The translations under genes were made by a program, and so were the position numbers. The notes below the pieces were generated by a model. The model saw only the letters and a list, made by a program, of their open reading frames with translations, searched no databases and was not told the origin of the DNA. A stretch of DNA of 64,000 nt from Chryseobacterium tagetis (GTDB lineage: Bacteria > Bacteroidota > Bacteroidia > Flavobacteriales > Weeksellaceae). Every line of letters begins with the position of its first letter. The stretch's first letter is position 1. Shown here piece by piece: positions 60,030-64,000 of the stretch. The stretch lies in contig NZ_JAERSE020000004.1 of NCBI RefSeq assembly GCF_016735585.2, positions 555,220-619,219 of the forward strand. Direction: 5' to 3'.

Positions 60030-60043
60030 AATCTAGGCGATGC

Positions 60044-60922
60044 TTAATTAAGTTTTTTTTGTTTTCTTGCTTTTATTAAACCATTAATAATAATTGCCAA
60101 TATCATTATAAATGATGCTACATAAAAAATAGGGCTCATATGCTCCGATTCTCCAAAGATAAAAAAAGCTAATATAATTCCGTAAACTGGTTCTAAATTA
60201 ACTGTTAAAATTAAAGTAAAGGGTGAAATATATTTCATCAGCTTTACAGATTCTAACATGGGAAAAGCAGTAAAGACACTGCCCAACAAGCATATTAACG
60301 CAATATCTCTATAACTTATTTCATTCATATGAAAAATTTGTCCTGAGAACAAATAAATCACCATCAGCATAAACCATCCACAAAAAATCTCGTAAAAAAT
60401 AATATTTCCGGAACTTGTTTTTCCAAACATTTTCCCATTAAAAACCGAAAATATGGTTCCAAATACAGCGCATAATATTCCGTAAAAAATTCCTTCTTTA
60501 TACTGGAACTCGGTTTTAAATATTAATAATATACAGGCTACGATCACCAATCCCATTACTACTTCAGAAACATCCACCTTCCTTTTAAAGATGATAGGCT
60601 CCAAAATGGAAGCAAATAATGTAGACAGTGAAAGGCAGCTCAAGGCTATTGAAACATTCGACACTTTAATCGAATAAAAAAAACAATACCAGTGAAGCGC
60701 CATGGCAAAACCAATTGCAGCCAGCTGAAAAAATATTTTTTTCGAAACCTTTATACTTTCTTTCTTATAAATTCTGATAAAGGCATACAGAAAAACCGCT
60801 GCGAACAGCATTCTGTAAAAAACCAGAATCTGTGCATTTGCATGAATAAGTTTTCCCAAAATTGCCGTAAATCCCCATAAAAAAACAATTAAATGCAATC
60901 TAAACAGTGCCAACTTATGCAT
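60044..60922 (-). CDS. EamA/DMT family transporter
   Basis: 292 residues with ten predicted helices in two EamA repeats (~8-135 and ~148-285). LFRLHLIVFLWGFTAILGKLI opens the first repeat; the second ends PVYGIILAFFIFGESEHMSP, the EamA hallmark (P-x-x-x-x-x-x-x-x-x-x-x-G-E). C-terminus basic (KARKQKKLN). Substrate unknown. Heads the transcript with the PorV-like and secreted genes. Confidence 0.9.
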   Translation of the reverse strand: MHKLALFRLHLIVFLWGFTAILGKLIHANAQILVFYRMLFAAVFLYAFIRIYKKESIKVSKKIFFQLAAIGFAMALHWYCFFYSIKVSNVSIALSCLSLSTLFASILEPIIFKRKVDVSEVVMGLVIVACILLIFKTEFQYKEGIFYGILCAVFGTIFSVFNGKMFGKTSSGNIIFYEIFCGWFMLMVIYLFSGQIFHMNEISYRDIALICLLGSVFTAFPMLESVKLMKYISPFTLILTVNLEPVYGIILAFFIFGESEHMSPIFYVASFIMILAIIINGLIKARKQKKLN

Positions 60923-60949
60923 ACCCTACTTCTTTTTAATTTTAATAGG

Positions 60950-60957
60950 CAAATTTA
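60950..60957 (-). promoter_or_regulatory. Promoter -7 element (TAAATTTG) for the EamA gene
   Basis: CAAATTTA on the plus strand, 27 nt upstream of the EamA ATG. Confidence 0.5.
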
Positions 60958-61000
60958 CAAATCGCTTTAACATATCGGGCAGATTTATTCATTTTTTACA

Positions 61001-61034
61001 AAAAAAACCCTGAAAATTTATTCAACTTTCAGGG
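61001..61034 (-). terminator. Orphan intrinsic terminator (minus strand)
   Basis: CCCTGAAA and TTTCAGGG pair across an 11-nt loop; on the minus strand the stem is followed by TTTTTTTTG. No annotated minus-strand gene ends here, so it may terminate an unannotated short transcript from the region to the right. Confidence 0.7.
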
Positions 61035-61230
61035 CTTTCAAATAATAAACTATTAAAAAAATAAACTAGGAACTTAGAGTATTTTTCAGAGAATATACCT
61101 CCAATACTCTTATGTAAAGTTAAAAAAAATCTCAATAATATAAAAATATTCCGATGTTAAAAATTTCACAATTTTCTGAAAACCAATATTTTAAACACTT
61201 GTTTTAATTCAGTTTAAATTCCTTTGAAAA
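61035..61230 (-). ncRNA. Candidate small RNA or relic transcript ending at the orphan terminator
   Basis: Within this 196-bp AT-rich stretch the plus sequence GAGTATT...AATACTC (61078-61110) forms a hairpin. No open frame of useful length is present. The region ends at the strong minus-strand terminator 61001-61034. No clear minus-strand -7 box was found. Could equally be a decayed gene. Confidence 0.22.
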
Positions 61231-61268
61231 ATAGTATCTTTAGCACTATATAAAATGAATTTATTTTT

Positions 61269-62897
61269 ATGGACCTTGAATTCAACAAAAGAGAAGATCA
61301 AAACAGATTAAAATTATCAGAGATCAATCGCCTGCTTGCCGAAATAAAAAAAGGGGGTGGTGAAAAAAGACTTCAAAAACTTCGTGATGAAGGAAAAATG
61401 ACAGCAAGAGAAAGAATTGAATATCTTCTCGATAAAAATACGGATTCAATAGAAGTGGGTGCATTTGCCGGATTTGAAATGTACGAGGAACATGGAGGAT
61501 GCCCAAGTGGAGGTGTTGTAGTAGTCATAGGATATGTTTCCGGAAGACAATGTATTGTTGTTGCCAATGATGCTTCTGTAAAAGCCGGAGCTTGGTTTCC
61601 AATCACCGGAAAGAAAAATCTTAGAGCACAGGAAATTGCTATGGAGAATAAACTTCCTATCATCTATCTAGTAGATTCTGCCGGTGTTTATTTACCAATG
61701 CAAGACGAAATTTTCCCGGATAAAGAACATTTCGGAAGAATTTTCAGAAACAATGCGAAAATGAGTTCTATGGGAATTATACAGATCTCAGCAGTAATGG
61801 GAAGTTGTGTTGCAGGTGGAGCATATTTACCGATCATGAGTGACGAAGCAATGATTGTTGATAAAACCGGTTCTATTTTTCTTGCAGGAAGCTATCTTGT
61901 AAAAGCTGCAATTGGGGAAAGTATTGATAATGAAACTTTAGGCGGAGCAACTACACACTGCTCTATTTCCGGTGTTACTGATTATAAAGCTAAAGACGAT
62001 AAAGATGCTTTAGATAGAATCAAAAACATTATGAAATCTATCGGAAGTACTGAAAAAGCAGGTTTTGACAGAATTGAAAGTTTTCCACCAAAAGAAAATC
62101 CTGATAACATTTTTGGAATTATGCCTGTTTCAAGAGCAGAGCAATATGATACTTATGAGATCATAAAATGTTTAGTTGATAATTCTGAATATGAAGAATA
62201 CAAACCTGACTATGGTAAAACTATTGTTTGTGCCACAGCAAGAATCGATGGCTGGTCTGTAGGAATTGTTGCCAACCAAAGAAAACTGGTGAAAAGCGGT
62301 AAAGGAGAAATGCAATTTGGTGGAGTTATCTATTCTGATTCTGCTGATAAAGCAACAAGATTTATTGCCAACTGTAATCAAAGAAAAATTCCTTTGATCT
62401 TCTTACAGGACGTTACAGGTTTCATGGTAGGTTCAAAATCAGAACATGGAGGGATCATTAAAGACGGAGCAAAAATGGTGAATGCAGTTTCTAATTCTGT
62501 TGTCCCTAAATTTACCATTATCACAGGAAACTCTTACGGAGCTGGTAATTATGCCATGTGTGGCAAGGCTTATGACCCGAGATTAATTGTTGCTTGGCCA
62601 TGGGCTGATTTAGCGGTAATGGGAGGAGCTCAAGCTGCAAAAGTATTGGCACAAATTCAGGAATCTACATTGAAAAAACAAGGAAAAGAAATTTCTGAAG
62701 AAGAGCATAATGAAATTTTAGAGACCATCTCAAAAAAATATCAAAAACAAACTGAAGCAACTTATGCTGCTTCCAGACTTTGGACAGATGCTATCATTAA
62801 TCCCACTGATACAAGAAAATGGATTTCTATGGGCATTGAAGCTGCTAATAATGCTCCTATTACTGAAAAATTCAATTTAGGAGTTATTCAAGTATAA
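61269..62897 (+). CDS. Acyl-CoA carboxylase beta (carboxyltransferase) subunit
   Basis: 542 residues, full length for propionyl-/methylcrotonyl-CoA carboxylase beta subunits. The N-terminal crotonase-like domain has GKMTARERIEYLLDKNT, GCPSGGVVVVIGYVSGR, and LVDSAGVYLPMQDEIFPDKEHFGRIF in part (SAGVYLPMQ). The C-terminal domain has FLQDVTGFMVGSKSE, GNSYGAGNYAMCGKAYDPR and WPWADLAVMGGAQAAKVL. It transfers carboxyl from biotin to an acyl-CoA. The particular acyl group (propionyl or methylcrotonyl) is not decided; no alpha subunit or BCCP is in view. Confidence 0.92.
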   Translation: MDLEFNKREDQNRLKLSEINRLLAEIKKGGGEKRLQKLRDEGKMTARERIEYLLDKNTDSIEVGAFAGFEMYEEHGGCPSGGVVVVIGYVSGRQCIVVANDASVKAGAWFPITGKKNLRAQEIAMENKLPIIYLVDSAGVYLPMQDEIFPDKEHFGRIFRNNAKMSSMGIIQISAVMGSCVAGGAYLPIMSDEAMIVDKTGSIFLAGSYLVKAAIGESIDNETLGGATTHCSISGVTDYKAKDDKDALDRIKNIMKSIGSTEKAGFDRIESFPPKENPDNIFGIMPVSRAEQYDTYEIIKCLVDNSEYEEYKPDYGKTIVCATARIDGWSVGIVANQRKLVKSGKGEMQFGGVIYSDSADKATRFIANCNQRKIPLIFLQDVTGFMVGSKSEHGGIIKDGAKMVNAVSNSVVPKFTIITGNSYGAGNYAMCGKAYDPRLIVAWPWADLAVMGGAQAAKVLAQIQESTLKKQGKEISEEEHNEILETISKKYQKQTEATYAASRLWTDAIINPTDTRKWISMGIEAANNAPITEKFNLGVIQV

Positions 62898-62915
62898 TTT
62901 TATAAAAACATAATT

Positions 62916-63563
62916 ATGAAAAAACAATTATTAATTCTATTGGGTATTTTAGCTTACGGTTCGTTGTTCTCACAATGTACCATAAATGGAAAATCAATAT
63001 TAAAAGTACAGGATGAAGAAACTTACAGCCTCTCTCCTGAAATAGGGCAATGTAAAGACTGTCATTTGTGGTCTAATTACGGAAAAAATGCTACAATAAT
63101 TGGTGATAATAAACTTAGCAGTATTAAGTTAAAAGCAAATGAAATAGGTCGTCAATTAATTTCAATTTCAGCTCTTACTACACAAGGAATGGTTCAGTGT
63201 AGTAAAACAATTGAAATATTGGATGGTAAAAACTATGAGGAAGTAATCAATGGAACATCAACTGATATAAAGCAAAATACTAACACAAGTAAAAATTGTG
63301 ATATTGAAGTAACAGATTTTAAGCAAGGTAAATTTGGTGACGGAATTGTCAACTTCTTCCCCAATGTTTCTAATAATGAATATAAATATGGATGGACAGT
63401 CACTTATTCTGACGGCAGCGTCATGAAATCTGCAGATAAGACTCCTCAATTTCCATATACTAAGGAAAAAGGTATTAGTGTCGTAAAACTTCAGATCTTC
63501 TCTAAAAACTGTATTAAAGACCTTTCCAGATCTTACGAACCTATTTTCTGGGAACATTTTTAG
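62916..63563 (+). CDS. Secreted hypothetical protein
   Basis: 215 residues with a Sec signal (LLILLGILAYGSLFSQ). Two beta-rich segments of similar style (CTINGKSILKVQDEETYSL, then IEVTDFKQGKFGDGIVNF) and six Cys outside the signal (for example IGQCKDCHLWSNYG, KNCIKDL) suggest disulphide-bonded Ig-like domains. No family recognised. Eighteen nt after the carboxylase gene. Confidence 0.72.
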   Translation: MKKQLLILLGILAYGSLFSQCTINGKSILKVQDEETYSLSPEIGQCKDCHLWSNYGKNATIIGDNKLSSIKLKANEIGRQLISISALTTQGMVQCSKTIEILDGKNYEEVINGTSTDIKQNTNTSKNCDIEVTDFKQGKFGDGIVNFFPNVSNNEYKYGWTVTYSDGSVMKSADKTPQFPYTKEKGISVVKLQIFSKNCIKDLSRSYEPIFWEHF

Positions 63564-63584
63564 ATATAATCTTTATATTAAATA

Positions 63585-63615
63585 AAAAACTCCGAAGAAA
63601 ATTCTTCGGAGTCTT
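63585..63615. terminator. Bidirectional intrinsic terminator
   Basis: ACTCCGAAGAA (63589-63599) pairs perfectly with TTCTTCGGAGT (63602-63612). It ends the carboxylase transcript. The minus strand has a T-run, so it may also back up rRNA termination. Confidence 0.8.
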
Positions 63616-63616
63616 T

Positions 63617-63880
63617 ATTGTTATCCTATTTAAATCCTATATTAATTACAATAAATTTCACTATAAAACTCTTATTTATTACAGCATTATCCTTTTATAT
63701 ATAAATATGCACTCAGCAATTCAATATTTGGATTTGCTATTAATTCGATTTGCTCTTAATAGCAACCTCCCTCCTTCAGGTAAATGAATACGGTTTGTAT
63801 TGTGGGATTTGTTTTTAGGGTGTATTTCTTTTGGATTTAGTTTGATTTGGAATAGGAATATGTTAATATAGGTATATACC
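63617..63880. other. AT-rich non-coding spacer before the rRNA terminator
   Basis: No gene, terminator or promoter was recognised. A 16-bp near-tandem pair, GATTTGCTATTAATTC/GATTTGCTCTTAATAG, lies around 63732-63763. A minus-strand frame that reaches into the 5S gene is a shadow. Confidence 0.5.
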
Positions 63881-63916
63881 AAAAAAAGTCTCATAGAACT
63901 TAATCTATGAGACTTT
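63881..63916 (-). terminator. Intrinsic terminator of the rRNA operon
   Basis: AAAGTCTCATAGA (63885-63897) pairs perfectly with TCTATGAGACTTT (63904-63916); on the minus strand it is followed by TTTTTTT, 11 nt after the 5S 3' end. Confidence 0.9.
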
Positions 63917-63926
63917 AAAATAAAAA

Positions 63927-64000
63927 CTGGCGGCGACCTACTCTCCCGCTTTCGCAGTACCATCGGCGCTGGTGGGCTTAACTTCTGTGTTCGGAATGGG
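63927..64000 (-). rRNA. rrf: 5S ribosomal RNA (3' part, 5' end outside window)
   Basis: The reverse complement begins CCCATTCCGAACACAGAAGT at the right edge and ends GGTAGGTCGCCGCCAG-like (GAGTAGGTCGCCGCCAG), the conserved 3' half of bacterial 5S rRNA. As 5S is normally last in the operon, 23S and 16S should lie beyond the right edge on the minus strand. Exact 3' end uncertain by a few bases. Confidence 0.93.

Noticed and set aside
63706..63786. 26-codon plus-strand ORF in the spacer before 5S
   Set aside because: Too short, no promoter, no neighbour coupling.
63721..63963. 80-residue minus-strand ORF at right edge
   Set aside because: It runs into the 5S rRNA and its terminator; composition is not protein-like.

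Overview
The window looks like a chromosomal segment of a Flavobacteriia/Weeksellaceae bacterium, most likely Chryseobacterium or a close relative. The evidence is AT-rich DNA, no Shine-Dalgarno sequences, many TAnnTTTG (-7) promoter elements typical of Bacteroidota, type IX secretion (T9SS) proteins and cargo, and lineage-restricted families (DUF5606, DUF3822, head-GIN/DUF2807, DUF4139, STM3941-like). It is a core region: no transposase, integrase, phage gene, CRISPR array or tRNA was seen. The only RNA gene is the 3' part of a 5S rRNA at the right edge, the end of an rRNA operon entering from the right on the minus strand.

Layout. 1-4536 (minus): mazG, a FUSC-type membrane protein and a lipoprotein form one tight operon; ruvX/yqgF, def and DUF5606 form another. 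4653-9840: SixA-like phosphatase, a beta-lactamase-fold hydrolase (minus), then a plus-strand run of secreted protein, YfcE-like phosphoesterase, Smr protein, DUF3822 and rsmD. 9858-10882: an HxlR regulator and a nitroreductase share a mirror-symmetric divergent promoter. 10923-17806 (minus): murI, DUF4139 protein, hemW, PorP/SprF, RluD-type synthase, PASTA protein. 17960-20607: ddl, secreted protein, coaD, TRIC channel. 21144-24504: TPR-like membrane protein, folA, then lemA and two TPM-domain genes. 24730-27770: KefF-like oxidoreductase, KefC-like antiporter, a membrane protein. 27842-33530: head-GIN lipoprotein, M3 peptidase, YchJ, SlyD, VF530 and a secreted protein.

33670-43942 is the most interesting stretch. 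A 50-residue very basic small protein, absent from a standard ORF list, is translationally coupled to sbcD-sbcC. These are followed by an STM3941-like protein, a LytS/LytTR two-component pair, and a three-gene cluster of two paralogous secreted intradiol-dioxygenase-like proteins (one predicted lipoprotein, one T9SS cargo) flanking a bicupin-like protein. 44019-64000 holds an LLM oxidoreductase, DPP-IV-like peptidase, YceI, YgiD, subtilase, GNAT, DUF2059, hutH, uvrC, GEVED/T9SS protein, PorV/PorQ-like protein, EamA transporter, acyl-CoA carboxylase beta subunit and secreted hypotheticals.

Intergenic DNA carries several families of dispersed inverted or tandem repeats. Two of these families have copies at well separated sites and in opposite orientations. 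There are also many intrinsic terminators, one of them with no obvious gene (61001-61034). Several open reading frames extend upstream through their own -7 promoter elements, so the starts given here are the internal ATGs. No clear undescribed defence or biosynthetic system was found. The best candidates for new biology are the small SbcCD-coupled protein, the dioxygenase/bicupin cluster, the repeat families and the orphan terminator.
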